Positions 8,806 to 16,251 are shown, counted from the stretch's first letter. The stretch is DNA of 36,487 nucleotides from Streptomyces sp. H27-C3 (GCF_030063415.1 NZ_JASITA010000055.1:1875-38361), one strand, 5' to 3'. Notes: generated from the letters alone by a model not told the origin. Program-made: numbers and translations.

Positions 8806-8824
8806 GCGAGACGTGTCGTCTCGC
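8806..8824. promoter_or_regulatory. Perfect 19-bp palindrome, probable TetR autoregulatory operator
   Basis: GCGAGACGTGTCGTCTCGC consists of two perfect 8-bp arms and a 3-bp centre. It lies 20 bp before the TetR start and covers the position where the -35 of the predicted TAGATT promoter would fall, so a bound dimer would block RNA polymerase. Assignment to the adjacent TetR protein is by position. Confidence 0.65.
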
Positions 8825-8832
8825 ACCGCTGC

Positions 8833-8838
8833 TAGATT
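8833..8838 (+). promoter_or_regulatory. -10 element TAGATT, predicted leaderless start of the TetR gene
   Basis: TAGATT is exactly 6 nt before the ATG at 8845, and the gap (GGCCCC) has no ribosome-binding site. This predicts transcription starting at the A of the start codon. The operator palindrome lies immediately upstream. Confidence 0.55.
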
Positions 8839-8844
8839 GGCCCC

Positions 8845-9459
8845 ATGGCAGAGACCAAGTCACCGGACTCCTCGCGCCGGAGCGAGCGCTCCCGCCGGGC
8901 GATCTACGACGCGGCCCTCTCGCTGGTCGGCGAGGTCGGTTACGGCAGCGCCACCATCGAGGGCATCGCGGCCCGCGCGGGCGTCGGCAAGCAGACGATC
9001 TACCGCTGGTGGCCGTCGAAGGCCGCCGTCCTGCTCGAAGCGTTCATCGACCTGGGCGACCGGGCCGCCGCCGCGGCGGGCGAGGGGGCGTACGAGATCC
9101 CGGACACCGGCGATCTCGCGGCCGACCTCAAGGCGGTCCTGCGCGCCACCGTGGACGAGCTCCTCGACCCCACGTACGAGGCGCCCAGCCGGGCGCTCAC
9201 CGCGGCGGGGATCGTCGACCCCCAGCTGGGCGCCGAGTTCGTGGTCAAGCTTCTCGAACCGCAGCTCCAGCTGTACGTGAAGCGGCTGCGGGCGGCGCAG
9301 GTGGCGGGGGACGTGCGGGACGGCGTCGACCCGCGCATCGCCCTGGAGCTGCTGGTGGCGCCGCTCTCGCACCGCTGGCTGCTGCGGACGCTGCCGCTCA
9401 GCCACGCGTACGCCGACGCGGTCGTCGACTACGTCCTGGGCGGCCTGACCCCACGCTGA
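8845..9459 (+). CDS. TetR/AcrR-family transcriptional regulator
   Basis: This 204-residue protein has a typical N-terminal TetR DNA-binding domain at about residues 14-60: a helix from RRAIYDAAL, then ATIEGIAARAGVGKQTIYRWW as the helix-turn-helix with the family's TIYRWW ending. The C-terminal part is helical and resembles the TetR_C_11-type ligand/dimer domain. It should act as a dimeric repressor released by a small molecule; the ligand and targets are unknown. The perfect palindrome at 8806-8824 is its probable own operator. It may also control the divergent DDAH-like gene. On the opposite strand the glycerophosphodiesterase frame remains open across almost the whole gene. Confidence 0.92.
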   Translation: MAETKSPDSSRRSERSRRAIYDAALSLVGEVGYGSATIEGIAARAGVGKQTIYRWWPSKAAVLLEAFIDLGDRAAAAAGEGAYEIPDTGDLAADLKAVLRATVDELLDPTYEAPSRALTAAGIVDPQLGAEFVVKLLEPQLQLYVKRLRAAQVAGDVRDGVDPRIALELLVAPLSHRWLLRTLPLSHAYADAVVDYVLGGLTPR

Positions 9460-10311
9460 CCCGGCCGCCGGGGCCCGCTCCGGACGGGCCGTCGCCCCGG
9501 CCGCCGGGGCCCGCGCGGAACGTGCCGCCGCCCCGCGCGCCAGCAGCGCGGGCGCGTCCGTGACGATCCCGTCGCAGCCCAGCCGCAGCGCCCGGTCTCG
9601 GGCCGCTGATGTGTTCACGGTGTGCGCCCACACCCGGGGGACACCGGACCGCACGGCGCGCCGCAGCACCGCGTCCGGCGCCCTGTGGTCGACGTCCAGC
9701 ACATCGACGTACCCCTGCCAGGCGCCCGGGTCGTCGGTCCGCAGCTGCTTCGCCGAGCGCCACAACTGGGCCATCAGCCCGAGCCGGTGGGCCCGCAGGA
9801 CCACCGAGGGCCGGTTGGAGTTGACGAAGACCGAGCGGCCCAGCTCCCGGTCGTGGATCGCGCCGGCCAGTGCCGGCAGGCTCCCGGGGTCCTTGGCCTC
9901 CAGGGACAGGACGATTTTCCCGCCGAGCCGGTCGAGGACGGCCGCGACCGTCGGCGGTCGCTCGTCGAGCTCGCCTCCGCGCAGCCGCACCTTCCGCCAC
10001 TGCGAGGGAGTGAGTTCGCTCACGGGCCCCTTCGAGTGCGTCGTACGGTCCAGCGTCGCGTCGTGCAGCACCACCGGCGTCCCGTCGCTCAGCATCCGGG
10101 TGTCCACGTCCAGGACCTGCGCCGTGCCGCGCTTGTACGCCGAGACAAGCCCGGACATGCTGTTTTCGGCCACTTCGAGGGAACCGCCCCGGTGTGCGGT
10201 GTACAGGGGGCGAGGGAGCGGGCCCGCGGTCGCGGGACCCGGGTCGGCCTGCCCGTAACAGGGCAGGACCAGCGCGATCAGTGCGACCGCCGGCGGGGTG
10301 CGTGTGATCAT
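8860..10311 (-). CDS. Glycerophosphodiester phosphodiesterase, with a dubious C-terminal extension
   Basis: From ATG 10311 the protein has a hydrophobic N-terminal segment (AVALIALVLPCYG), suggesting export, then a GDPD domain: TAHRGGSLEVAENSM (catalytic HR and N), VLDVDTRMLSDGTPVVLHD and VLSLEAKD (metal ligands), ending near IVTDAPALLARG at about residue 258. Such enzymes hydrolyse deacylated phospholipids to glycerol-3-phosphate. The usual ExD ligand pair reads DVD here, a conservative change. No in-frame stop follows the domain: the frame runs antisense through the TetR gene to a TCA at 8860, giving 483 residues against the usual 250-350. An in-frame duplication (9461-9478 and 9497-9514) lies where a stop would be expected. 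The domain call is firm; the 3' end is not. Confidence 0.7.
   Translation of the reverse strand: MITRTPPAVALIALVLPCYGQADPGPATAGPLPRPLYTAHRGGSLEVAENSMSGLVSAYKRGTAQVLDVDTRMLSDGTPVVLHDATLDRTTHSKGPVSELTPSQWRKVRLRGGELDERPPTVAAVLDRLGGKIVLSLEAKDPGSLPALAGAIHDRELGRSVFVNSNRPSVVLRAHRLGLMAQLWRSAKQLRTDDPGAWQGYVDVLDVDHRAPDAVLRRAVRSGVPRVWAHTVNTSAARDRALRLGCDGIVTDAPALLARGAAARSARAPAAGATARPERAPAAGSAWGQAAQDVVDDRVGVRVAERQRPQQPAVRERRHQQLQGDARVDAVPHVPRHLRRPQPLHVQLELRFEKLDHELGAQLGVDDPRRGERPAGRLVRGVEELVHGGAQDRLEVGREIAGVRDLVRPLARRGGGPVAQVDERFEQDGGLRRPPAVDRLLADARAGRDALDGGAAVTDLADQREGRVVDRPAGALAPARGVR
9461..9514. repeat. In-frame 18-bp direct repeat, 36-bp spacing
   Basis: CCGGCCGCCGGGGCCCGC occurs at 9461-9478 and 9497-9514. 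In the glycerophosphodiesterase frame it gives two RAPAAG phrases 12 residues apart, just past the end of the conserved domain. Confidence 0.7.
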
Positions 10312-10461
10312 GGCCGCCAGGGTAGGTCCACTTATCGGGACAAAGGCATCAATGACACCACCCTTGTGACATCGGCCCGCGTACCCCGGATGAGCACTGC
10401 GGCCACCTGAGGCGCAGGATGGTGGCAGCATGGAGAGCGCAACGCTGAGGTGAGGGGTTGA

Positions 10462-11226
10462 ATGGGCGCCGATTTCGGCCGCTACGGCGGCACAGAGAGC
10501 AGGCCTTCGTTGGAGAGCAGGCTGCCCCAGTGGCTGCGCCGACGCCCCAAGGCGACCGACCCGGATGGCGCCGATCGTCAGACGCTGCTCCTGGCCGCCG
10601 CTGCCGCCGGTCTGCCACTCTCCCCGGCCGCGCACCCGGTGGGCTACCGATGTTCCTGCGACCGGGTCGGCTGCCCCACTCCGGCCAGACATCCCATTTC
10701 CTTCGCCTGGCAGACGCAGGCCACCACCGACCGCGCGCAGCTCACCCGCTGGGCCCAGAACCAGCCCCAGGCCAACTTCATCACCGCGACGGGCATGGTC
10801 AACGACGTGCTCGACGTCCCGCTCGAAGCGGGTCTGGGTGCGCTGGAGCGGCTGCTCGCGGCCGGCATCGAGGTGGGGCCGGTCGCCGAGTTCGGCGGCA
10901 GCAACGGTGACGCGCGCCTCCTCTTCTTCACCGCCACCCGGGGTACCCCGGAGGACGAGGACGAGTGGTGGCCGTGCGAGCTGGACTGCCACCCCGAGAC
11001 GATGGACGCGCATCCGGGCCTGCGCTGGCACTGCCGCGGCAGCTACGTCCTGGTGCCGCCCGCGCAGCTGCCCGGCGGCCACGAGGTGAGCTGGGTGCGC
11101 GGTCCCGAGCACCCGCTGCCCGATCCGCTCACGCTGCTTGAGACGCTGACCGAGGCCTGTGCGCGATTCGTCGGCGAGGACGACCCGGAGGACCACCACG
11201 CGGTGGCCTGGCCACTGGGCCGCTGA
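10462..11226 (+). CDS. Stand-alone prim-pol-like protein (bifunctional DNA primase/polymerase N-terminal family)
   Basis: The 254-residue protein resembles the actinobacterial family annotated as bifunctional DNA primase/polymerase. It has a cysteine-rich YRCSCDRVGCPTPARHPI stretch, a WAQNQPQANFITATG region (normally the residues before the catalytic acids), NDVLDVPLEAG at residues 114-123, and RGSYVLVPPAQLPGG near the C-terminus. In canonical prim-pols the acids form hDhD and a later histidine precedes an aromatic pair. Here the acids are Asp115 and Asp118, and the equivalent later stretch reads ARLLFF without histidine, so catalysis may be lost. No helicase domain follows. The ATG at 10462 has GAGGGG upstream. 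Alternative view: a non-catalytic nucleic-acid-binding relative. Confidence 0.75.
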   Translation: MGADFGRYGGTESRPSLESRLPQWLRRRPKATDPDGADRQTLLLAAAAAGLPLSPAAHPVGYRCSCDRVGCPTPARHPISFAWQTQATTDRAQLTRWAQNQPQANFITATGMVNDVLDVPLEAGLGALERLLAAGIEVGPVAEFGGSNGDARLLFFTATRGTPEDEDEWWPCELDCHPETMDAHPGLRWHCRGSYVLVPPAQLPGGHEVSWVRGPEHPLPDPLTLLETLTEACARFVGEDDPEDHHAVAWPLGR

Positions 11227-11239
11227 GAGACCGAACGCT

Positions 11240-11268
11240 GCCCCCGCGCCGACGAACGGCGCGGGGGC
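11240..11268. terminator. Strong 12-5-12 hairpin terminator
   Basis: GCCCCCGCGCCG (11240-11251) and CGGCGCGGGGGC (11257-11268) pair perfectly around ACGAA and are followed by TTT. It lies 14 bp after the prim-pol-like stop and faces the lipoprotein gene ending at 11382, so it can serve both directions. Confidence 0.85.
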
Positions 11269-11381
11269 TTTCGGCTACCCGAGCCTGTACTCGCGCACCC
11301 AAGCCCGCATCCCGGCCACCCGCGCACCCATGCGCATTTCCCACGCACCGTCGGCCGGCTGCCGGCTACGCCCCCCCCCGG

Positions 11382-12377
11382 CTACCCGCCCTTCGCCGCC
11401 GTGAGCCCCTGGATCTGGGCCAGTACCGCGACCAGCGGCTTGTCCGCGTCCTTCGGCGACACCTGCGCGAACTGGCTGGAGACGCGCTCCTTGGTGAGGC
11501 TGGTCCGCGCGGTGCCGGTCATCAGTGCCCGCACATCCGCGTTGAGCTCCAGCCGGACCCCCTTGGCCACGGTCTGCTGCTCGAACTGGCGGGTGGCGAA
11601 GAAGACCGCGGCCCCGCCGTCCTCGGTGGCCAGCCCCAGCGGCGCGTACATCCCGGTGTCCAGCCGCTGGTCGACGTACTGCACGGCGCGCCCCGGCCGC
11701 CGCGCCGTGGCCGCGCGGGTCTTGCGCAGTTCGGAGGTGTGCGGGCCTGGCGCGAAGCTCTCCGGCTCACCGTCCCGCAAGTACGCCGCGTACCGCTCGC
11801 TCAGATCCTCCGGCGCCAGGGCCAGGTCCGTCGCGTCCGCCACGACGGGCTCGGCGAAGCCGTCCTTGTCCTTCGCGAACCGCGGCACCTGGGCGTTGGT
11901 CAGGACCGACAGGTGGGACGCTTCCCACAGCTGGTTGGGGCCGCCCCGTACGAACACCAGCAGCCAGCGGGTGTCCAGCCGGCCGCCGTCCTCGTCGCGG
12001 TTGCTGTCGGTGTCCGCGACGAACCACCGCGGCCAGCCCGCCTTCTTGGGGACGGTGAACTTCGCGTCGGCCAGCTCCAGCGGCTGATGACGCGGATTGC
12101 CGTCCGGACTCTGTATCTGCCGCGCCTTCAGGCCGGCCTGGTTGATCGCGCCGAGCGGACCGGTGACCCGGCCCGCGTCGAGCGCCGGATCGTAGGCCTT
12201 GTCCGCCTTGTTGTAGGCGAGCGTGAAGTCCTTGAGCGCCTGCGCGGCCTCAGCCTCCGTCGCCGCCGGTACGATCTCCAGCTCGCCGTGCACGGTCACG
12301 CACCCGCTCGCCGTCATCGACAGCGCCGCCGCCGTCGCGATCGTCGCCGCCAGCCGCCCCAGCCTCAGCCTGCTCAT
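11382..12377 (-). CDS. Secreted lipoprotein of unknown function
   Basis: The 331-residue protein has a lipoprotein signal peptide, MSRLRLGRLAATIATAAALS followed by MTASGC, with lipidation predicted at Cys26. The rest is soluble and extracytoplasmic with no catalytic motif I recognise; it contains an ALKDFTLAYNKADKAYD helix and tryptophan-rich strands such as WPRWFVADT. It is the last gene of the efeO-efeB-efeU series and its start overlaps the end of efeU by 128 bp. AGAAGG lies about 7 nt upstream of the ATG at 12377. Its position suggests an accessory role in iron uptake at the membrane, but similar lipoproteins occur elsewhere in Streptomyces, so that is inference. A run of nine C lies just beyond its stop (11371-11379). 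Confidence 0.75.
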   Translation of the reverse strand: MSRLRLGRLAATIATAAALSMTASGCVTVHGELEIVPAATEAEAAQALKDFTLAYNKADKAYDPALDAGRVTGPLGAINQAGLKARQIQSPDGNPRHQPLELADAKFTVPKKAGWPRWFVADTDSNRDEDGGRLDTRWLLVFVRGGPNQLWEASHLSVLTNAQVPRFAKDKDGFAEPVVADATDLALAPEDLSERYAAYLRDGEPESFAPGPHTSELRKTRAATARRPGRAVQYVDQRLDTGMYAPLGLATEDGGAAVFFATRQFEQQTVAKGVRLELNADVRALMTGTARTSLTKERVSSQFAQVSPKDADKPLVAVLAQIQGLTAAKGG

Positions 12378-13245
12378 GCGCTGCCTTCTGTGTCTTCGTG
12401 CCCACCGACGTCGTGCTCGTGCCCACCGACGTCCGGAACCCTACCGGGGACAGGAACAGCACAAGCGTCGGGACCAGGTACAGCGCCCACACCGTGACCT
12501 GGAGAACGGTCGGGTCGGGCTGGAAGTTGAAGACACCCTTCAGCAGGGTCCCGTACCAACTGTCCGGCGGGACAGTCGTGCTGATGTCGAACGCCTTGCT
12601 GTCGAGCCCGCCGACGAACCGCGCCTCCTGGAGGTCGTGCACGCCGTACGCGAGGACACCCGCGGCCACCACGACCAGCATGCCGCCGGTCCAGGTGAAG
12701 AACGTGGCCAGGTTGATCCGTACCGCGCCCTTGTAGAACAGCCAGCCCAGCACGATCGCGGTGGCGATACCGAGGAGCACACCCGTCAGCGGCGCCGAGG
12801 TGGAACCCGACTCCTCGGTGGCCGCCCGCACCGAAGCCCAGACGAACAGCGCCGTCTCCAGGCCCTCGCGCCCCACCGCGAGGAAGGCCGTCGCGACCAG
12901 CGCGCCGGTGCCCATCCGCAGGGCCGCGTCCAGCTTGCCGTGCAGCTCGGCCTTCAAGTGCCGTGCGGTGCGCCGCATCCAGAAGACCATCCAGGTCACC
13001 AGGCAGACCGCGATGATCGACAGGGAGCCGCCGAGCAGCTCCTGCGCCTCGAACGTCAGCTCCTGCGAGCCGAATTCGAGGCCGAAGCCGAACACGAGCG
13101 AGATGGCGACGGCCACCCCAATGCCGATCCAGACGGGGCGCAGCGCGTCGCGCCGCTCCGTCTTCACCAGATAGGCGATCAGGATGCAGACGACGAGGCT
13201 CGCTTCGAGGCCCTCGCGCAGACCGATCAGATAGTTGCCGAACAC
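12250..13245 (-). CDS. efeU: Ferrous iron permease EfeU (FTR1 family)
   Basis: This 331-residue polytopic membrane protein has the two REGLE motifs diagnostic of FTR1/EfeU oxidase-dependent iron permeases: LREGLEASLVV at about residues 9-19 and GREGLETALFV near residue 124. Seven hydrophobic segments follow the family layout. It carries iron across the membrane, working with EfeO and EfeB. The GTG at 13245 (VFGNYLIG) was chosen because AAAGGAG lies 7 nt upstream and homology starts at once. The last transmembrane segment ends near LVLFLSPVGF; the following tail of about 50 polar residues is not typical of the family and overlaps the lipoprotein gene by 128 bp, which suggests a lost stop. efeB ends 23 bp upstream. 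Confidence 0.92.
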   Translation of the reverse strand: MFGNYLIGLREGLEASLVVCILIAYLVKTERRDALRPVWIGIGVAVAISLVFGFGLEFGSQELTFEAQELLGGSLSIIAVCLVTWMVFWMRRTARHLKAELHGKLDAALRMGTGALVATAFLAVGREGLETALFVWASVRAATEESGSTSAPLTGVLLGIATAIVLGWLFYKGAVRINLATFFTWTGGMLVVVAAGVLAYGVHDLQEARFVGGLDSKAFDISTTVPPDSWYGTLLKGVFNFQPDPTVLQVTVWALYLVPTLVLFLSPVGFRTSVGTSTTSVGTKTQKAAHEQAEAGAAGGDDRDGGGAVDDGERVRDRARRAGDRTGGDGG

Positions 13246-13268
13246 GGCGGGTCTCCTTTTTCTGCCTT

Positions 13269-14516
13269 CTACGCGAACAGCGCCCGGCCCCACCAGTCGC
13301 CCTTGTCCCGGACGCCCGGCGGGACGGCGAAGAGCGCCGAACCCACGTGCTGGATGTACTCGTTGAGCGCGTCACCACGCGCCAGACCGCGCTGTACGGG
13401 AATGAACGCCTCCCGCACATCACGCTGGTACGCGAGGAAGAACAGCCCCGCGTCGAGGCGGCCGAGACCGTCCGTACCGTCGGTGAAGGAGTAGCCGCGG
13501 CGCAGCATCCGGGCACCGCTGTTGGTGTCCGGGTGGGCAAGGCGGACGTGCGAAGTCGGCAGCATGGCCTTGAGGTTGGGCTCGTCGCGCTCGCGCGCCT
13601 TGCCGACCGCCGCGCCCTCGCCCTTGTCGCGGCCGAAGATGTCCTCCTGCTCGGACAGGGAGGTGCGGTCCCAGGTCTCGATGCGCATCGCGATGCGGCG
13701 GGCGACGAGGTAGGAGCCGCCCGCGATCCAGGCCGGGCCGTCCTTCTCCCGTACCCACACATGCTTGTCGAGCTCGGCGGCGTCGGCGCCCGCGATGTTG
13801 CGGGTGCCGTCCTTGAAGCCGAAGAGATTGCGCGGGGTCTGCGCGTCGGGCGTCGTCGACGAGGTCTTGCCGAAGCCGAGCTGGGACCAGCGCATGGCGA
13901 CCTTGCCGAAGCCGATCCTGGCCAGGTTGCGAATGGCGTGCACGGCGACCTGCGGGTCGTCCGCGCAGGCCTGCACGCACAGATCGCCGCCGCTGCGCGC
14001 CGCGTCCAGGTTGTCGCCGGGGAACACCGGCAGGTCGACGAGCGCCTCGGGGCGTCGGCCTTCGAGCCCGAAGCGGTCCTTGGCGAACAGGGACGGGCCG
14101 AAGCCGATGGTCAGCGTCAGCCGCGACGGCCTGAGGCCGAGCGCCTCGCCGGTGTCGTCCGGCGGTGCCTCGGCGAGACCGCCGTACGCGCCCTCGCCGA
14201 CCGCGTGCCCCGCCGTCATGCGGGCCGCTGCCGCCGTCCACTCCTCGAGGAGCTCGACGAGGGCCGCGCGGTCCTTCGTCGTCACGTCGAACGCGGCGAA
14301 GTGCAGCCTGTCCTGCACGGCGGTGGCGATACCGGCCTGGTGCGGGCCGTGGAAGGGCACCGCGGCGCCCTCGGAGGCGGCGGGCGCGGTGTCGTCCCCC
14401 GAGGTGAGCGCGATCGCCGCGCCACCGGCCGCGGCGGCACCGAGCGCGAGCCCGGCGCCACCCCAGCCGAGCAGTGAACGACGTGACGGCTCCGATGAGT
14501 TGGTCTCGTCAGGCAT
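13269..14516 (-). CDS. efeB: Dyp-type haem peroxidase EfeB, Tat-exported
   Basis: The 415-residue protein starts with a twin-arginine signal (SRRSLLGWGGAGLALGAAAAG, truncated here: SRRSLLGWGG at residues 11-20). The mature part is a dye-decolorising peroxidase: FGFKDGTRN (GxxDG motif with the distal Asp) near residue 232 and the haem-ligand region HVRLAHPDTNSG near 320. EfeB is folded with haem in the cytoplasm and exported, where it is thought to oxidise ferrous iron for EfeU or to release iron from haem. The ATG at 14516 is 12 bp downstream of the efeO stop, so the genes are probably one transcript. Confidence 0.93.
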   Translation of the reverse strand: MPDETNSSEPSRRSLLGWGGAGLALGAAAAGGAAIALTSGDDTAPAASEGAAVPFHGPHQAGIATAVQDRLHFAAFDVTTKDRAALVELLEEWTAAAARMTAGHAVGEGAYGGLAEAPPDDTGEALGLRPSRLTLTIGFGPSLFAKDRFGLEGRRPEALVDLPVFPGDNLDAARSGGDLCVQACADDPQVAVHAIRNLARIGFGKVAMRWSQLGFGKTSSTTPDAQTPRNLFGFKDGTRNIAGADAAELDKHVWVREKDGPAWIAGGSYLVARRIAMRIETWDRTSLSEQEDIFGRDKGEGAAVGKARERDEPNLKAMLPTSHVRLAHPDTNSGARMLRRGYSFTDGTDGLGRLDAGLFFLAYQRDVREAFIPVQRGLARGDALNEYIQHVGSALFAVPPGVRDKGDWWGRALFA

Positions 14517-14528
14517 GCCGGGGCCCTC

Positions 14529-15671
14529 CTACTTCACGACTGCGGCGGCGAGCTTCGACAGCGGCTCGGCGAGCGCGTTGACGCCGTCGCTGAGCTCCTT
14601 GCGCTCCGCCTTGCCGACCTTGTCGTACGACGTGAACACGTACGAGGTCTTGTCCTCGCGGTACTTGTCGAGCAGGTCGTTCAACGTCTTGAATTGGGTG
14701 TCGAGTTCACCGGTGAGCTTCGGGTCGTTCTTCGACGCGATCGGCTTGAGCAGCTCGTACGACTTCTCCGCGCCCTCGACATTCGCCTTGAAGTCGACGA
14801 GGTCGGTGTGGCTGTAGCGCTCTTCCTCGCCGGTGACCTTGCCGGTGGCGACCTCGTCGAGGAGCTCCTTGGCGCCGTTCGCCATCGAGGTCGGGGTGAT
14901 CTCGGCCTTGCCGACCCGGTTCTGCCAGTCGGTGAGGTCCTTGAGCAGGGTGTCGGCGAGGGTCTTCTCCTCGGCGCCGATCTTCTTGTCCTGCCACAGG
15001 GCCTTCTCAAGACGGTGCCAGCCGGTCCACTCCTGGCCCTTCTCCAGGCCGTCCTCGCGCAGGTCGACCTTGGGGTCGATGTCACCGAAGGACTCGGCGA
15101 CGGGCTCGGTCCGCTCCCAGCCGACGCGGGAGTCCGCGTACGCCTTCTTCGCGGCCTCGATGTCGCCCTTCTTCACCGCGTCCACGAAGACCTTGGACTT
15201 GGGCAGCGTCTCGTCGGCCTGCGCCTGCACGTACGTACGGAACGCGGCGACGGCCGTGTCCATCTCCGGGCTGCGCTTGGCGACCTTGCCGCCGCCGGTC
15301 GCCTCGACCTTCTGCCGGATGCCGTCGCCCTTCATGCCGGGCTTGCAAGCGATCTCGTAAGAACCGGCCTTCACCTCGGCGGTGATGGTGGCCTTGGTGC
15401 CGGGGCCGATGTTCTCGCGCTCGGTGACGATGCGGTCGTCGGGGAAGAGGATGTAGACCTCGGTGACCTTGGAGCCCTTGTTCTCCACGGCCAGTTCGAC
15501 ATGGCCCGCGGGGAACTCCTTCTTCGACACCTCGCAGGAGTCGTCCTTGGCGGTGACCCGGACGGCGCCGTCGCCGTCCTTGGCGTCGCTCTTCTCGGCG
15601 CAGCCGGTGAGGGCGGCCAGGGCTGCCACGGTGGCGACCGTGGTGACGGCGGAGAGACGGACGGGTCGCAT
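14529..15671 (-). CDS. efeO: Iron-uptake lipoprotein EfeO (cupredoxin plus imelysin/M75 domains)
   Basis: The 380-residue protein has a lipoprotein signal ending LTGC (Cys24). Residues about 38-125 form a cupredoxin-like domain (VRVTAKDDSCEVSKKEFPAG, CKPGM), and the remainder is the M75/imelysin-like domain with the metal-binding HxxE motif at His219-Glu222 (GWHRLE). EfeO captures periplasmic or surface iron for delivery to EfeU; this long form with a cupredoxin domain is the EfeO type. ATG 15671 is preferred over the in-frame ATG at 15683 because GGAG lies 6 nt before it. Two iron-box-like elements at 15723-15756 precede the gene, so iron-dependent repression of the operon is expected. Confidence 0.93.
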   Translation of the reverse strand: MRPVRLSAVTTVATVAALAALTGCAEKSDAKDGDGAVRVTAKDDSCEVSKKEFPAGHVELAVENKGSKVTEVYILFPDDRIVTERENIGPGTKATITAEVKAGSYEIACKPGMKGDGIRQKVEATGGGKVAKRSPEMDTAVAAFRTYVQAQADETLPKSKVFVDAVKKGDIEAAKKAYADSRVGWERTEPVAESFGDIDPKVDLREDGLEKGQEWTGWHRLEKALWQDKKIGAEEKTLADTLLKDLTDWQNRVGKAEITPTSMANGAKELLDEVATGKVTGEEERYSHTDLVDFKANVEGAEKSYELLKPIASKNDPKLTGELDTQFKTLNDLLDKYREDKTSYVFTSYDKVGKAERKELSDGVNALAEPLSKLAAAVVK

Positions 15672-15722
15672 TTCGGGCTCCATGCGGCTGGATCGGGGAG
15701 GCGAGGAGCCTCGGGCCTCGGA

Positions 15723-15756
15723 TGAGGCTGACCTAACTTATCCGAGGCTTACCTGA
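15723..15756. promoter_or_regulatory. Tandem iron-box-like sites upstream of efeO
   Basis: TGAGGCTGACCTAA (15723-15736) and CGAGGCTTACCTGA (15743-15756) are near-identical 14-mers whose starts are 20 bp apart. Read on the other strand they are TTAGGTCAGCCTCA and TCAGGTAAGCCTCG, which fit the DtxR/IdeR/DmdR operator core (TTAGGTTAGGCT...). They lie 52-85 bp before the efeO start, where a promoter would be. Binding by DmdR1 is inferred. Confidence 0.7.
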
Positions 15757-15858
15757 CCCGGCCCCGGTCGTCCAGTGATTCGGCTCTCATGCGCCGTGCA
15801 CGGATACGGGCCGGTCACGGCTGCCTCTCGGACGGCTCATGGGAGGGTCAAGTGCGGG

Positions 15859-16110
15859 TCAAGAGTCGGTGCCCGGACCGGGACGGGCGTCCCGCCCGGG
15901 GAGCACCAGGGGCGCCCCGGCCCGCGGGTGCGCCAGCGCACCTCCACGGGCTCCGGGCACACCTCGCTCAGCAACTCCTCGCCGAGGTGTGGACCGGGCG
16001 CCCGTCGACGCGGACCTATCCCGCGGCGGCGGGCAGGTCGGCGGCGAGAGCGGCGAGCAGGGTTGACTTGCCGGCTCGACGAGCGCGACCACCTCGCCGG
16101 CGCGGGCGCC
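15859..16110 (-). pseudogene. Relic of an ABC transporter ATPase, probably haem importer HmuV
   Basis: On the minus strand AGEVVALV (16101-16078) is followed after only 5 nt by GKSTLLAALAADLPAAAG (16072-16019), then a TAG and VRVDGRPVHT. An intact P-loop would have about 15 nt between those pieces, so 10 nt are missing. Directly after, in shifted frames, come EELLSEVCPEPVEV (15980 down) and LAHPRAGAPLVLPGRD (15935-15889), which look like the C-terminal end of HmuV-type haem ABC ATPases; a stop follows at 15859. The whole centre (Q-loop, signature, Walker B) is deleted. Together these show a decayed ATPase. The HmuV assignment rests on remembered family sequences and the neighbouring haem oxygenase. 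It cannot encode a working protein. Confidence 0.7.
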
Positions 16111-16187
16111 GCAGTGGTCTTCGCCGCCCGCGGGCGCCGCACCCAGGCCCGTCCGGGCCCGGACAACCCCGCCCAAGTCCCCGCCCG

Positions 16188-16225
16188 GCAGGGCCGCAGC
16201 GCGCGACACGGCGGTGCGGCCCTGC
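16188..16225. repeat. 11-bp perfect inverted repeat before the second PhzF-like gene
   Basis: GCAGGGCCGCA (16188-16198) and TGCGGCCCTGC (16215-16225) pair perfectly around a 16-nt GC-rich spacer. It ends 26 bp before the GTG at 16252. It could be an operator for that gene or part of the decayed upstream region of the ATPase relic. Confidence 0.55.
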
Positions 16226-16251
16226 GGTCGTGGCAGTGCTTCAATGCCGGG

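Larger units (their letters stand above)
8615..8844. other. Intergenic region between the DDAH-like and TetR genes
   Basis: This 230-bp divergent region has no convincing gene. It contains three GGT(T)CACC-like motifs at about 8706-8713, 8717-8723 and 8734-8740, spaced irregularly, and the perfect palindrome at 8806-8824 described separately. I see no ribosome-binding site for the TetR gene. Confidence 0.5.

Noticed and set aside
11371..11379. C9 homopolymer as a phase-variation switch
   Set aside because: It lies just beyond the lipoprotein stop codon, outside any coding frame I support, so slippage would not alter a protein.
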